Shown here piece after piece: positions 9,286 through 18,693 of a stretch of DNA of 64,000 bases. The notes under the pieces were generated by a model, which had not been told where the DNA came from, did not search any database, and saw only the letters and a program-made list of their open reading frames with translations. Origin of the DNA: Pseudomonas viridiflava (lineage in GTDB: Bacteria > Pseudomonadota > Gammaproteobacteria > Pseudomonadales > Pseudomonadaceae); NCBI RefSeq assembly GCF_900580675.1, contig NZ_UTBG01000186.1:124001-188000 (forward strand), in the 5' to 3' direction. Both the position numbers and the translations under genes were made by a program. Within the stretch, counting starts at the first letter, position 1. Every line of letters begins with the position of its first letter.

Positions 9286-10713
9286 TCAGCGAACGAACAG
9301 CTTCTGGATCAGTTTCTGAATGGCTTTGCCGTAGGGCGGGTAAATCAGTTTTGCCGCGTTCAAGCGCTGTTTCACCAGTACCCCCTTGGCTTTGCTGAAT
9401 GTGAGGAACCCTTCGTGGCCGTGGTAATGGCCCATGCCTGATGGGCCGATACCGCCAAAGGGCATATCGTCCTGAGCCACGTGCAGCAAGGTGTCGTTCA
9501 GGCATACGCCGCCCGAATGGGTCTCGTGCAGGACGCGGTTCTGTTCGCCCTTGTTGTAGCCGAAGTAGTAAAGGGCCAGTGGGCGAGGGCGCTGGTTGAT
9601 GTAGGCAAAGGCCTGATCGATACCGCGATACGGCACGATCGGCAGCACCGGCCCGAAGATTTCGTCCTGCATCACGGTCATTTCATCACTGACATTCAGC
9701 AACAAGCTGTGGGCCATTCGGCGTGCCTGGCCCTGGTCGTACAGCGGGACCAGCGTGGCGCCCTTGTCCGTGGCGTCTTTGACGTAGGCATTCAGCCGCG
9801 CCAGCTGCCGCTCATTGATGATGGCGGTGTAGTCCGGGTTGTCATTCAAGGTCGGATAGAACCCGCGAATCGCCTGAGTGTAGGCCTCGACGAAACCCTC
9901 GATGCGGTCTTCCGGCACCAGCACGTAGTCCGGCGCCACGCAGGTTTGCCCGGCATTCAAGGCTTTGCCGAAGGCGATGCGCTCGGCGGCGTCCTTGAGC
10001 GGTACGTCGGCGGACACGATGGCGGGCGACTTGCCGCCCAGCTCCAGGGTCACCGGCGTCAGGTGCTCGGCCGCAGCACGCATCACGTGCTTGCCGATAC
10101 TGGTGGCGCCGGTGAACAAGAGGTGATCGAAGCGCAGCTTGGAGAACGCCATGCCCACTTCAGCTTCGCCCAGCACCACGCACACCAGGTCCTCGGGGAA
10201 AATCTTCGCCAGCAGGGTCTTGAGCAGTTCACCGGTGGCGGGCGTGGATTCGCTGAGCTTGAGCATCACGCGGTTGCCTGCCGCGAGCGCGCCGACCAAC
10301 GGCCCAATGGCCAGGTACAGCGGGTAGTTCCAGGGCACGATCACCCCGACCACGCCCAATGGCTGGTAGATGACTTTGGCTGACGCGGGTTGGAAGGCGA
10401 TGCCTACAGCGCGACGGGAAGGTTTCATCCAGCCCTTGAGGTGTTTGCTGGCGTAGTGAATGCCATGCAGGCTGGGCATGAGTTCGGCGAACAGGGTTTC
10501 GTCTGCGCTGCGGTGGCTGAAGTCCTGGCTGATCGCGTCTATCAGCGCCTGGCGTTCGTCGCTGAGCATGTCGCGCAAGGCCTTGAGCCATTGCTGGCGC
10601 TGCGCGGCCGGTGGCATCGGGTTAGCGGCGTAGGCGCGGCGTTGCGCATCGAACAGGCCCTGGAGTTGATCCAGCGCCTGGGAATCTTGCAGGTAGGCAA
10701 TGTTGGCAGACAT
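9286..10713 (-). CDS. laoC: Aldehyde dehydrogenase LaoC (coniferyl-aldehyde type)
   Basis: The 475-residue NAD(P)-dependent aldehyde dehydrogenase has the general-base glutamate at E224 in ELGGKSP and the nucleophile at C258 in GQTCVAPD. The cofactor-binding VPWNYPLYL segment is near 127–135. It belongs to the membrane-tethered fatty/coniferyl aldehyde branch, ending in a hydrophobic and basic tail (IYPPYGKAIQKLIQKLFVR). It heads the laoC-laoB-laoA operon, opposite laoR, and would oxidise the aldehyde made by LaoA to a fatty acid. Databases may label it CalB; the cluster context favours the long-chain aliphatic role. Confidence 0.88.
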   Translation of the reverse strand: MSANIAYLQDSQALDQLQGLFDAQRRAYAANPMPPAAQRQQWLKALRDMLSDERQALIDAISQDFSHRSADETLFAELMPSLHGIHYASKHLKGWMKPSRRAVGIAFQPASAKVIYQPLGVVGVIVPWNYPLYLAIGPLVGALAAGNRVMLKLSESTPATGELLKTLLAKIFPEDLVCVVLGEAEVGMAFSKLRFDHLLFTGATSIGKHVMRAAAEHLTPVTLELGGKSPAIVSADVPLKDAAERIAFGKALNAGQTCVAPDYVLVPEDRIEGFVEAYTQAIRGFYPTLNDNPDYTAIINERQLARLNAYVKDATDKGATLVPLYDQGQARRMAHSLLLNVSDEMTVMQDEIFGPVLPIVPYRGIDQAFAYINQRPRPLALYYFGYNKGEQNRVLHETHSGGVCLNDTLLHVAQDDMPFGGIGPSGMGHYHGHEGFLTFSKAKGVLVKQRLNAAKLIYPPYGKAIQKLIQKLFVR

Positions 10714-10749
10714 GGCGCAGTTCCCGATTGTTATAGGTATGCGTGGATT

Positions 10750-10782
10750 TTTAGAGTCATTGCTCTAAATTGTCAAATGACA
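10750..10782. promoter_or_regulatory. Candidate LaoR operators between laoC and laoR
   Basis: Two inverted repeats lie side by side in the divergent promoter region. One is TTTAGAG-6-CTCTAAA (10750–10769). The other is TGTCA-AA-TGACA (10771–10782). A TetR repressor encoded at 10860 normally binds such palindromes, so both laoC and laoR could be controlled here. Which palindrome is used is not known. Confidence 0.5.
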
Positions 10783-10859
10783 TTGCAGCAACGCGCAGAT
10801 TTATCCCGGCAAGGATAGGTCGTAAGATGCCCCATCACGTGTTCAGAAGCTGATCCCCT

Positions 10860-11531
10860 ATGGCACCACGAGTAAAGACCAGCGAGCGCATTGTGCAAAC
10901 CAGCCTGGAGCTGTTTAACCAGCAGGGCGAGCGCAGTGTGAGCACCAATCACATTGCGGCGCACATGGAAATTTCGCCGGGCAACCTGTACTACCACTTC
11001 CCCAACAAGCAGGCGATCATCGCCGTGCTGTTTCGCGAATACGAAGCCCTGGTCGACACGTTCCTGCGCCCGCCCCAAGGCCGCGCGGTGACCGTCGAAG
11101 ACAAGCGTTTCTACTTGCAGGCCTTGCTGGCCGGCATGTGGCGTTACCGTTTCCTGCACCGTGACCTCGAACACCTGCTGGAAAGCGACCCGGAACTGGC
11201 GACGGGTTACCGGCGTTTTTCCCAGCGCTGCCTGACCCAGGGCAATGCCATTTACCAAGGCTTTGTCGACGCCGGCATCCTCAAGATGGACCCGGTGCAA
11301 ACCGAAGCCCTCACCCTCAATGCCTGGATCATCCTGACGTCCTGGGTGCGCTTTTTGTGCACCACCAACGAAAACTCCGCGCACTTGAGCGCTGAAGCGA
11401 TCAAGCGGGGCGTGTACCAGGTGCTGGTGCTGGAGGCAGGGTTTGTCACGCCCCAGGCAAAAGAAGCGGTGGATGCCTTGTTCAAAGAGTTTTACGTGCC
11501 GTTGAGTCAGGCACTGGAAGAAGTGAAGTAG
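10860..11531 (+). CDS. laoR: TetR-family regulator LaoR
   Basis: The 223-residue protein has an N-terminal helix-turn-helix (about residues 9–55: TSERIVQTSLELFNQQGERSVSTNHIAAHMEISPGNLYYHFPNKQ in the family pattern) and a larger ligand-binding C-terminal domain. It is divergent from laoC, with palindromes in the gap. In P. aeruginosa LaoR represses the lao operon until the aldehyde or a related long-chain inducer is present; that role is inferred here from synteny. It is followed 33 bp later by a sulfurtransferase gene on the same strand. Confidence 0.85.
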   Translation: MAPRVKTSERIVQTSLELFNQQGERSVSTNHIAAHMEISPGNLYYHFPNKQAIIAVLFREYEALVDTFLRPPQGRAVTVEDKRFYLQALLAGMWRYRFLHRDLEHLLESDPELATGYRRFSQRCLTQGNAIYQGFVDAGILKMDPVQTEALTLNAWIILTSWVRFLCTTNENSAHLSAEAIKRGVYQVLVLEAGFVTPQAKEAVDALFKEFYVPLSQALEEVK

Positions 11532-11564
11532 GACCTATCCCGAATCTGTTCACAGGAGTCCGTC

Positions 11565-12419
11565 ATGCCGCTTGCCCAACTGATCAGCCCCCAGGAATTG
11601 GCCGAGCGCCAGAAGCTGGCGGGGCTGGTGATCCTGGATTGTCGCTTTGCCCTGGAAGACCCGGATTACGGGCGTTGCAGTTATTCCGAAGGGCATATCG
11701 AAGGCGCGCAATATGCTGACCTGGAGCGCCATCTCAGCGGCCCGGTGACCAAAGGCGTGACCGGTCGCCACCCCTTGCCGGCGGCGGATACGTTTATCGA
11801 GCAGTTGCGTGCCTGGGGCATCAATGCCGACACCGATGTGGTCTTGTATGACGACGGCCCCGGTGCTTATGCCGCTCGGGCATGGTGGTTGCTGGCCTGG
11901 CTGGGCAAGCGTGACGGCGTGTTTATCCTGGACGGTGGCCTCAAGGCCTGGCACGCCGCCGGCTTCCCGCTGAGCCTGGACGCACCGGTGGTCGAGCCTG
12001 GCACCTTTGCCGGTACGCCGGACAATCACTTGGTGCTGGATGCCGAACACCTGCAAAAACGCCTGGGCCAACCCGGCCTGACGCTGATCGACGCCCGCGC
12101 CCAAGCGCGTTTTCGTGGCGAAGTGGAACCCATCGACCCGGTTGCCGGGCACATTCCCGGCGCGCAGTGTGCGGCGTTCAATGAAAACCTGGGCAGTGAT
12201 GGCCGCTTCCTGCCGGCCGACCAGCTCAAGCAGCGTTTTGCCGCGCAGTTGCAGGGTCGCTCGCCGGATGAGCTGGTGGCGTATTGCGGTTCGGGCGTCA
12301 CGGCGTGCCACAACCTGTTCGCCCTGAGCCTGGCGGGTTACCCGTTGGGCAAGCTGTATGCGGGGTCGTGGAGCGAGTGGATTACCGACCCGGCGCGGGA
12401 AGTTGCGACTGGCGACTGA
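11565..12419 (+). CDS. Sulfurtransferase, 3-mercaptopyruvate type
   Basis: The 284-residue protein has two rhodanese domains (about 5–130 and 155–275). The active-site loop CGSGVTA near residue 242 is the 3-mercaptopyruvate sulfurtransferase form (CG[S/T]GVT) rather than the thiosulfate form (CRKGVTA). The N-terminal domain carries no active cysteine loop. The enzyme would transfer sulfur from 3-mercaptopyruvate to cyanide or thiol acceptors. It is downstream of laoR, but no functional link is evident. Confidence 0.88.
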   Translation: MPLAQLISPQELAERQKLAGLVILDCRFALEDPDYGRCSYSEGHIEGAQYADLERHLSGPVTKGVTGRHPLPAADTFIEQLRAWGINADTDVVLYDDGPGAYAARAWWLLAWLGKRDGVFILDGGLKAWHAAGFPLSLDAPVVEPGTFAGTPDNHLVLDAEHLQKRLGQPGLTLIDARAQARFRGEVEPIDPVAGHIPGAQCAAFNENLGSDGRFLPADQLKQRFAAQLQGRSPDELVAYCGSGVTACHNLFALSLAGYPLGKLYAGSWSEWITDPAREVATGD

Positions 12420-12448
12420 GTTTTTTCTGGCCTGTAAACCCAATCAAA

Positions 12449-12540
12449 CTGTGGGAGCGGGCTTGCCCGCGAAGGCGCAGTGTCAGTCGACACTTCATTG
12501 ACTGAACCACCGCATTCGCGAGCAAGCCCGCTCCCACAGT
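12449..12540. repeat. REPIN, GCGGGCTTGC type
   Basis: ACTGTGGGAGCGGGCTTGCC faces GGCTTGCTCGCGAATGC in inverse, i.e. GCATTCGCGAGCAAGCCC…CCACAGT, across about 45 bases. It lies between convergent sulfurtransferase and hydrolase genes. Confidence 0.9.
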
Positions 12541-12541
12541 T

Positions 12542-13537
12542 TTAACCGTGTTGTGTCAGTAGCCATTGAGGAATCCGGCGTTCGAGGTAGTAACCCGGGC
12601 GCCTTAGCGAGCCATCCACAAACCCCACGTGCCCGCCCTTGGCCAGCAACTCGAACTCGGTGCATTCCGACAGTTCGCTGGCTTCGGGCAAGCTGTGGGT
12701 GAACACGAAGGGGTCATCGGCGGCGTGGATGATCAGGGTGGGTGTACGAATTTCACCCAGGTAATACCGACTCGACGCACGACGGTAGTAGTCCTCGGCA
12801 CTCGGGAACCCATGCAGCGGCGCGGTCACTCGCCCGTCGAAGTCCCAGAACGTACGCATCTTCTCCAGGGAACCGAGTGACTCCAGGGTTTTCAGCCCGT
12901 CAGCCTGGCCATCCTGTAAAAAACGGCTCTGCTTGACGCGGATGTACGCCAGCATCTCGCGCATAAAGTGCTTCTGATAAACCCGCGAGAAGCCCAGCCC
13001 GATGCGATCGGCGCACTGATCCAGACGAAACGGCACCGACACCGCCGCCGCACCTTGCAGCCCCGACGCTTCGCCGGTTTCCCCCAGGTGCTTGAGCAGC
13101 ACATTGCCGCCCAGCGAATAACCCACCGCATACAAGGGCGCCAGCGGCCGCTTGGCGCGTAGATGGGCAATCGCCGCCGCCAAGTCTTCACTGGCGCCCG
13201 AGTGATAGCTGCGTGCCAACAGGTTTGGCTCGCCCGAGCAGCCACGCCAATTCAGCGCCGCACTCGCCCAGCCCTGGGCGGCGAGGACTTTTTGCAGCCC
13301 CGCCACATAGGGTGAATTGGATGAGCCCGTCAGCCCATGCAGCACCAGCACCAAGGGCGCTTGCGCGTCATGGGGGCCATGCCAGTCGAGGTCGAGGAAG
13401 TCGCCGTCTTCCAGCCACAGGCGTTCGCGTTGGCGTTCGATGTGCGTGGTCGGGCGCCACAACGGCCCCCACAGCGTTTGCAGATGGGGGTTGCCGAGGC
13501 CGAAGGCGGGGGTGAACAGTTCAGAGGACGGTGTCAT
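12542..13537 (-). CDS. YheT-family alpha/beta hydrolase
   Basis: The 331-residue protein has the alpha/beta hydrolase fold. An oxyanion region LVLHGLTGSSNS is near residue 63, the nucleophile elbow GYSLGGN near 143, the acid in HAADDPF near 274 and the histidine in KGGHVGF near 302. It belongs to the YheT/EMB8 group (esterases of unknown substrate). The start at 13537 gives MTPSSELFTPAFGLGNPHLQTL, the standard family beginning. An upstream extension of 36 residues would run into rsmD and is rejected. It is on the same strand as rsmD, 77 bp downstream. Confidence 0.9.
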   Translation of the reverse strand: MTPSSELFTPAFGLGNPHLQTLWGPLWRPTTHIERQRERLWLEDGDFLDLDWHGPHDAQAPLVLVLHGLTGSSNSPYVAGLQKVLAAQGWASAALNWRGCSGEPNLLARSYHSGASEDLAAAIAHLRAKRPLAPLYAVGYSLGGNVLLKHLGETGEASGLQGAAAVSVPFRLDQCADRIGLGFSRVYQKHFMREMLAYIRVKQSRFLQDGQADGLKTLESLGSLEKMRTFWDFDGRVTAPLHGFPSAEDYYRRASSRYYLGEIRTPTLIIHAADDPFVFTHSLPEASELSECTEFELLAKGGHVGFVDGSLRRPGYYLERRIPQWLLTQHG

Positions 13538-13614
13538 GCGGATCTCTGTGGCAAACCACTCACTCTGGTAAATGAGCTTTTCTGTGGCAAGCCTGCTCGC
13601 CACATCAAGCTCGC

Positions 13615-14232
13615 TTAAACCGCGCTTTCGACCAGACGATGCCACAACGCGTAATACACCCGGCCTGACTTCTGCTCGCGGTGCAGGCGCCAGGCGCCAG
13701 GCAGGCCGAGGGTCGAAGGCGCGGTCTCGCTTTCAGTGTAGATCCACGAATCCGGTGCCAGCCATTGGCGCTCTTCCAGCAGCGTGCACACGGTCGGCAA
13801 CAGGTTCTGGTTGAACGGTGGGTCGAGAAACACCACGTCGTATTCGCTGGCCGGCTGGGTTTCCAGGTAGCGCAGCGCGTCGGCGGTTTGCACCTGGCCG
13901 TTTGTGCAGCGCAGGGTGCCCAGGTGTTCCTTGAGGCTGGAAACCGCCACATTGCTCGCATCCAGTGCCTGGGCCTGGGCCGCGCCACGGGAGAGCGATT
14001 CCAGGAACAGCGCGCCGCTGCCGGCAAACGGGTCCAGCACCTTGGCGCCCGCGATGTACGGCGCGAGCCAGTTGAACAGGGTTTCGCGCACGCGATCTGG
14101 CGTCGGGCGCAGGCCCACGACGTCGGGGAAGCTCAGCTTGCGGCTGCCCCATTCACCGCCAATGATGCGCAGTTGGCCCACACCGTTATGCACGTTGTGG
14201 ACAGGTTTTTTCGGGCGAGATGAACTGGCCAT
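13615..14232 (-). CDS. rsmD: 16S rRNA (guanine-966-N2)-methyltransferase RsmD
   Basis: The 205-residue enzyme methylates G966 of 16S rRNA. Conserved segments are LRIIGGEWGSRKLSFPD, the RPTPDRVRETLFNWL motif, the SAM loop VLDPFAGSGALFLE and the catalytic DPPF near residue 136. Its start codon overlaps the end of the M16 peptidase gene by one base (stop and start share position 14232), so it is very probably co-transcribed with the two peptidase genes upstream. Confidence 0.95.
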   Translation of the reverse strand: MASSSRPKKPVHNVHNGVGQLRIIGGEWGSRKLSFPDVVGLRPTPDRVRETLFNWLAPYIAGAKVLDPFAGSGALFLESLSRGAAQAQALDASNVAVSSLKEHLGTLRCTNGQVQTADALRYLETQPASEYDVVFLDPPFNQNLLPTVCTLLEERQWLAPDSWIYTESETAPSTLGLPGAWRLHREQKSGRVYYALWHRLVESAV

Positions 14233-15722
14233 TAATGCTCCGGAACCCCGAGCGGCTGCTCGGCAGGTTTATCAGTGGGGGGCGGTAGTGGCTTTTGCGC
14301 AATCGTCGGGCCGGCGGTCACGATGACCATCTTGTCGGCGCTCAAGTGTTTATTCAATGCAGCCTTGACCTGCTCTACGGTCAGGGCCTGAGATTGTTTC
14401 ATGAAATCTTCCAGATAGCTCAGCGGCAGGTTGTAGAAACCCATGGCGCCCAGCTGGCCGGCGATATCGGCGTTGCTCGCGGTCGACAGCGGGAAGCTGC
14501 CGGCCAGCTCACGCTTGGCGTCATCCAGTTCCTTCTGCGTCGGGCCGGTCTTGAGGTAGTCGGCCAGCACATCCTCGACCAGGCGCAGGGTGCCGCCGCT
14601 CATTTCAGCGCGGGTCTGCAGGTTGATCATGAACGGGCCGCGCACTTGCATCGGCGAGAAACCGGAGTACACGCCGTAGGTCAGGCCGCGTTTCTCGCGC
14701 ACTTCGCTCATCAAGCGGGTGCCGAAACCACCGCCGCCGAGGATCTGGTTGCCCAGAGACAAGGCGGCGTAGTCCGGGTCGGCGCGATCGATGCCCAGTT
14801 GGGCGAACAGCAAGTGCGTCTGCTTGGACGGGAACTCGATATGGCTCAGGCCGGCCTTGGGCTCGGTTGGCTGGGCGATCTTCGGCAGTGCCGGGCCTTT
14901 GGGCATCGACGCCGATACCTTGGCCGTCATGGCTTCGGCCTCGGCGCGGGTCAAGTCGCCGACCACGGCGATCACCGCATTGCCCGCCGCATACGCTTTG
15001 GCGTGGAAGGCCTGCAGCTGCGCGAGGGTAATCTTCGGCACGCTCTCGGCCGTGCCTTCACTCGAGTGAGCGTAAGGGTGGTCGCCATACAGGCGCTTGA
15101 ACAGTTCAAGGCTGGCCAGCTTGGCCGGGTTCTGCTTCTGGTACTCGAAACCGGCGAGGATCTGGTTCTTGATCCGTGCCAGCGAGTCGGCGGGGAAGGT
15201 CGGCTTGCCGATCACCTGGTCGAACAGCGCCAGGGCCGCTTCGCGTTTATCGCTGTCGCTCAAGCTGCGCAGGGACACCAGGGCCATGTCGCGGTAAGCG
15301 CCATTGCCAAAGTCGGCGCCCAGGCCTTCAAAGCCGCTGGCGATCTGGCTGACATCCTTGCCCGGCACACCTTCGTTGAGCATCGCGTTGGTCATCAGCG
15401 CCAGGCCCGGCACGTTGCCATCCTGGCTGCTGCCGGCGGCGTACAGGATGCGCATGTCGAACATCGGCAGTTCATGGGCTTCGACGAACAGCACCTTGGC
15501 GCCTTCGGCGGTGGTCCAGGTTTGCACATCGAGCTTGCGGTTGGTCGGCGCCTTGCCGTCCAGCTCCGCCAAAGATTGCAGCTTGTTGCTCGACTGGGCC
15601 TTGTCCAGCGCCTGGCTGGCCACGGATTCGCTGGGGCGCAGGAAATACACGGCACTCGCCGCAATCAGGGTAACGACGACCAGGCCGGGAAAAATCAGGC
15701 GGCTGCTTTTGCGATCACTCAT
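14232..15722 (-). CDS. M16 peptidase-like protein without zinc motif
   Basis: The 496-residue protein has an N-terminal membrane anchor or signal (SSRLIFPGLVVVTLIAASAVYFL) followed by a two-domain M16 fold. The position of the zinc-binding HxxEH motif is occupied by GLALMTNAML, so the protein should not be catalytic. The second half contains the RGLTYGVYSGF segment common to M16 partner subunits. M16 enzymes often work as a pair of one active and one inactive subunit. The active candidate is the gene immediately upstream, whose stop overlaps this start by 8 bases. The ATG at 15722 was chosen over one 8 codons earlier because the shorter form begins MSDRKSSR with a basic N-terminus. Confidence 0.87.
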   Translation of the reverse strand: MSDRKSSRLIFPGLVVVTLIAASAVYFLRPSESVASQALDKAQSSNKLQSLAELDGKAPTNRKLDVQTWTTAEGAKVLFVEAHELPMFDMRILYAAGSSQDGNVPGLALMTNAMLNEGVPGKDVSQIASGFEGLGADFGNGAYRDMALVSLRSLSDSDKREAALALFDQVIGKPTFPADSLARIKNQILAGFEYQKQNPAKLASLELFKRLYGDHPYAHSSEGTAESVPKITLAQLQAFHAKAYAAGNAVIAVVGDLTRAEAEAMTAKVSASMPKGPALPKIAQPTEPKAGLSHIEFPSKQTHLLFAQLGIDRADPDYAALSLGNQILGGGGFGTRLMSEVREKRGLTYGVYSGFSPMQVRGPFMINLQTRAEMSGGTLRLVEDVLADYLKTGPTQKELDDAKRELAGSFPLSTASNADIAGQLGAMGFYNLPLSYLEDFMKQSQALTVEQVKAALNKHLSADKMVIVTAGPTIAQKPLPPPTDKPAEQPLGVPEH

Positions 15723-17070
15723 GAGCGGTCTCCTCAGGCAAAACATGAGCGACGCTCAAACGTTCGCGGGTGAAATAGGTGCGGGCGGCCTTCTGGATAT
15801 CTTCCGGGGTCACGCTTTGCAGGTCGGCCAGTTCGGTGTCCATGAGTTTCCAGGACAGGCCCACGGTTTCCAGGGAGCCGATGGCCGTGGCCTGGCTGGT
15901 GATGGAGTCACGCTGGTAAACCACGCCGGCAATGACCTGGGCGCGGATGCGTTCCAGTTCTTCGGCGCTCGGCGGTTTGGCCTTCAACTCGTCCAGCAGG
16001 CGCCACAGGCCGGCTTCCGCTTGGGCAATGGTCTTTTTCTTCTGCTGGTTCGGCGTGGCGGTCAGCATGAACAGTGTGTCGCCACGGGTGTAGGCGTCGT
16101 AGTGGGTAGAGGCGCCGGAGACCAGTTCCTCACCGCGCTCCAACTGCTCGGAAATACGCGCGCTGTAGCCGCCATCCAGCAGGGCGGAAATCAGTCGCAG
16201 GGCTTGTACCGAGCGCTTGTCTTCGGCGGTGGCCAGGCCTGGTACGTTGAAACCGAGGATCACGCTCGGCAATTGGGTTTGCACATGCATGGTCAACAGG
16301 CGCTCGCCGGGCTCGGCCAGCTCCATCGGGATCTTGGCCGGCGGCACATCGCGCTTGGGGATCGGGCCGAAGTAGCGCTGGGCGAGGTTTTTCACTTCGT
16401 CCGGGGTCACATCGCCCACCACCACCAGTGTGGCGTTGTTCGGCACGTACCAGGATTGGTACCAGTGGCGCAGCTCTTCGACCTTCATGCGGTCAAGGTC
16501 CGCCATCCAGCCGATGGTCGGCGTGTGGTAGCCGCTGGCGGGGTAGGCCATGGCCTTGAAGCGCTCGTAGGCCTTGGACATCGGGTTATCGTCGGTGCGC
16601 AGGCGGCGCTCTTCCTTGATCACTTCGATTTCACGGCTGAACTCGTCGGCGGGCAGGCGCAGGCTGGCCATGCGGTCGGCTTCCAGTTCAAAGGCCACGC
16701 CCAAGCGATCACGGGCCAGCACCTGGTAGTAGGCGGTGTAGTCGTCGCTGGTGAACGCGTTTTCCTCGGCGCCCAGGTCGCGCAGGATCAGCGAGGCTTC
16801 GCCGGGGCCGACCTTGGCGCTGCCCTTGAACATCATGTGTTCCAGGGCGTGGGACAAACCGGTCTGGCCCGGGGTTTCGTAGCTCGAACCGACCTTGTAC
16901 CAAACTTGGGAAACCACCACCGGCGCGCGATGGTCTTCGCGCACGACCACCTTCAGGCCGTTATCCAGGGTGAATTCATGGGTGGGTTGTGGATCGGCAG
17001 CCAAGGCTGAAAGAGGCAGACAAACTGTGCTGAGCAGCAGGCCTGCGGCGTGGCGGGCTAGAGCATTCAT
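15715..17070 (-). CDS. M16 family zinc metallopeptidase
   Basis: The 451-residue protein has a signal peptide (about residues 1–25, ending LSALAADP) and the inverted zinc motif HxxEH as H74-A-L-E-H78. The downstream glutamate lies in FELEADRM. Both M16 repeats are present and the length is normal. It should act in the periplasm, probably together with the inactive paralogue encoded next (8-bp overlap). Substrates are unknown. Order is peptidase, inactive partner, rsmD. The gene is divergent from ftsY. Confidence 0.9.
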   Translation of the reverse strand: MNALARHAAGLLLSTVCLPLSALAADPQPTHEFTLDNGLKVVVREDHRAPVVVSQVWYKVGSSYETPGQTGLSHALEHMMFKGSAKVGPGEASLILRDLGAEENAFTSDDYTAYYQVLARDRLGVAFELEADRMASLRLPADEFSREIEVIKEERRLRTDDNPMSKAYERFKAMAYPASGYHTPTIGWMADLDRMKVEELRHWYQSWYVPNNATLVVVGDVTPDEVKNLAQRYFGPIPKRDVPPAKIPMELAEPGERLLTMHVQTQLPSVILGFNVPGLATAEDKRSVQALRLISALLDGGYSARISEQLERGEELVSGASTHYDAYTRGDTLFMLTATPNQQKKKTIAQAEAGLWRLLDELKAKPPSAEELERIRAQVIAGVVYQRDSITSQATAIGSLETVGLSWKLMDTELADLQSVTPEDIQKAARTYFTRERLSVAHVLPEETAHE

Positions 17071-17301
17071 TCGTTTTTAAACCTGTTGGGCTGCCCGCTT
17101 GGTCTTAGCGTCGGCGGGCGAGGAGGTGCTAGGATACTGATCCGACTTAGGGACGGCCACTGCGGCTGTCTTGATGAGGCCCAATTTGGCCTTACAAAAT
17201 GTTGCGCATGAACGAGCTGGCTAAAAAACAGTCTGTTACGCATCGAATTTTATTTACCGATGCGCCCCTTGGCGCGTCGCTACCTTGAGATAGCCGTCTC
17301 C

Positions 17302-18693
17302 ATGTTTGGTTCCAACGACGACAAGAAGACCCCAGCTGCGGCTGGCGAGAAGAAAGGCCTGTTCGGATGGCTGCGCAAAAAGTCGCAGGAAACCGTCGTC
17401 GAACAGCCGCAGGTTCACGCTGAACCGACCCCCGAGCCTATAGTAGAAGCCGAACCGATTGCCGAAACGCCGGCGCCGGTGGTGCTGCCGATGGCTGAAC
17501 CGGTATTGCAGCCGGTTGCCGAGCCTGAACCTGAGCCAGAACCCGAGCATAAGCCTTGGCCGGAGCTGCCGGTGGCCGAAGAGCCTGTGGCGCTGGTTGA
17601 AGATGTGCAGGCCGAGCACGTGGCGCCGCCGATCCCGGTGGTTGTCGACGCGCAGCCACTCGTGGTCGAAACGCCAGCGCCAGTGCTGGTCGAGGCTGAA
17701 CTTGCCGTTGTAGAGGCTGCCGTTCCCGCAGTCATCGAAGAGCCTGTTGCTCCCGTCGAAACCAAGGCCGGGTTCTTCTCCCGTCTCAAGCAGGGCCTGA
17801 GCAAAACCAGCGCCAGCATCGGCGAAGGCATGGCCAGCCTGTTTCTCGGCAAAAAGGTTATTGATGACGAGCTGCTGGAAGACATCGAAACCCGCCTGCT
17901 GACCGCCGACGTGGGCGTTGAGGCCACTGCGGTGATCATCCAGAGCCTGACCCAGAAGGTCGCGCGCAAGCAGCTGACCGACGCCGACGCTCTGTACAAA
18001 TCCTTGCAGGCCGAGTTGGCTGCGATGCTCAAGCCCGTGGAAGCACCGCTGGTGATCACGCCGAACAAACCGTTCGTGATCCTCGTGGTCGGCGTCAACG
18101 GTGCCGGCAAGACCACCACCATCGGCAAGCTGGCCAAGAAGCTGCAGTCGGAAGGCAAGAAAGTCATGCTCGCGGCCGGCGATACGTTCCGCGCCGCCGC
18201 TGTGGAGCAATTGCAGGTCTGGGGCGAGCGCAACAAGATTCCCGTGATCGCCCAGCACACCGGCGCCGATTCCGCCTCGGTGATCTTTGATGCCGTGCAA
18301 GCCGCCAAGGCGCGCAATATCGACGTGCTGATCGCCGATACCGCCGGTCGCCTGCACACCAAAGACAACTTGATGGAAGAGCTGAAGAAGGTCCGCCGCG
18401 TGATCGGCAAGCTCGACGCCGACGCGCCGCACGAGGTATTGCTGGTGCTCGACGCCGGTACCGGCCAGAACGCCATCAGCCAGGCCAAACAATTCAACCA
18501 GACGGTGCAACTGACCGGCCTGGCATTGACTAAGCTCGACGGCACGGCCAAGGGCGGCGTGATTTTCGCCCTGGCTAAACAGTTCGGGTTGCCGATTCGT
18601 TATATCGGCGTCGGTGAAGGCATTGATGACCTGCGCACTTTTGAAGCCGAACCCTTTGTACAGGCACTGTTTGCCGAGCGGGAGCGTTCATGA
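17302..18693 (+). CDS. ftsY: Signal recognition particle receptor FtsY
   Basis: The 463-residue GTPase docks the signal recognition particle and its ribosome at the membrane. An acidic Pro/Glu/Ala-rich A domain fills about residues 30–150, followed by the helical N domain. The G domain has the P-loop [10 protein letters not shown] near 264, then [19 protein letters not shown] and [10 protein letters not shown]. The start at 17302 (MFGSNDDKK) is preferred because the next segment, [11 protein letters not shown], is the usual amphipathic N-terminus. It leads the ftsY-ftsE-ftsX cluster and overlaps ftsE by 4 bases. Confidence 0.96.
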   Translation: MFGSNDDKKTPAAAGEKKGLFGWLRKKSQETVVEQPQVHAEPTPEPIVEAEPIAETPAPVVLPMAEPVLQPVAEPEPEPEPEHKPWPELPVAEEPVALVEDVQAEHVAPPIPVVVDAQPLVVETPAPVLVEAELAVVEAAVPAVIEEPVAPVETKAGFFSRLKQGLSKTSASIGEGMASLFLGKKVIDDELLEDIETRLLTADVGVEATAVIIQSLTQKVARKQLTDADALYKSLQAELAAMLKPVEAPLVITPNKPFVILVVGVNGAGKTTTIGKLAKKLQSEGKKVMLAAGDTFRAAAVEQLQVWGERNKIPVIAQHTGADSASVIFDAVQAAKARNIDVLIADTAGRLHTKDNLMEELKKVRRVIGKLDADAPHEVLLVLDAGTGQNAISQAKQFNQTVQLTGLALTKLDGTAKGGVIFALAKQFGLPIRYIGVGEGIDDLRTFEAEPFVQALFAERERS

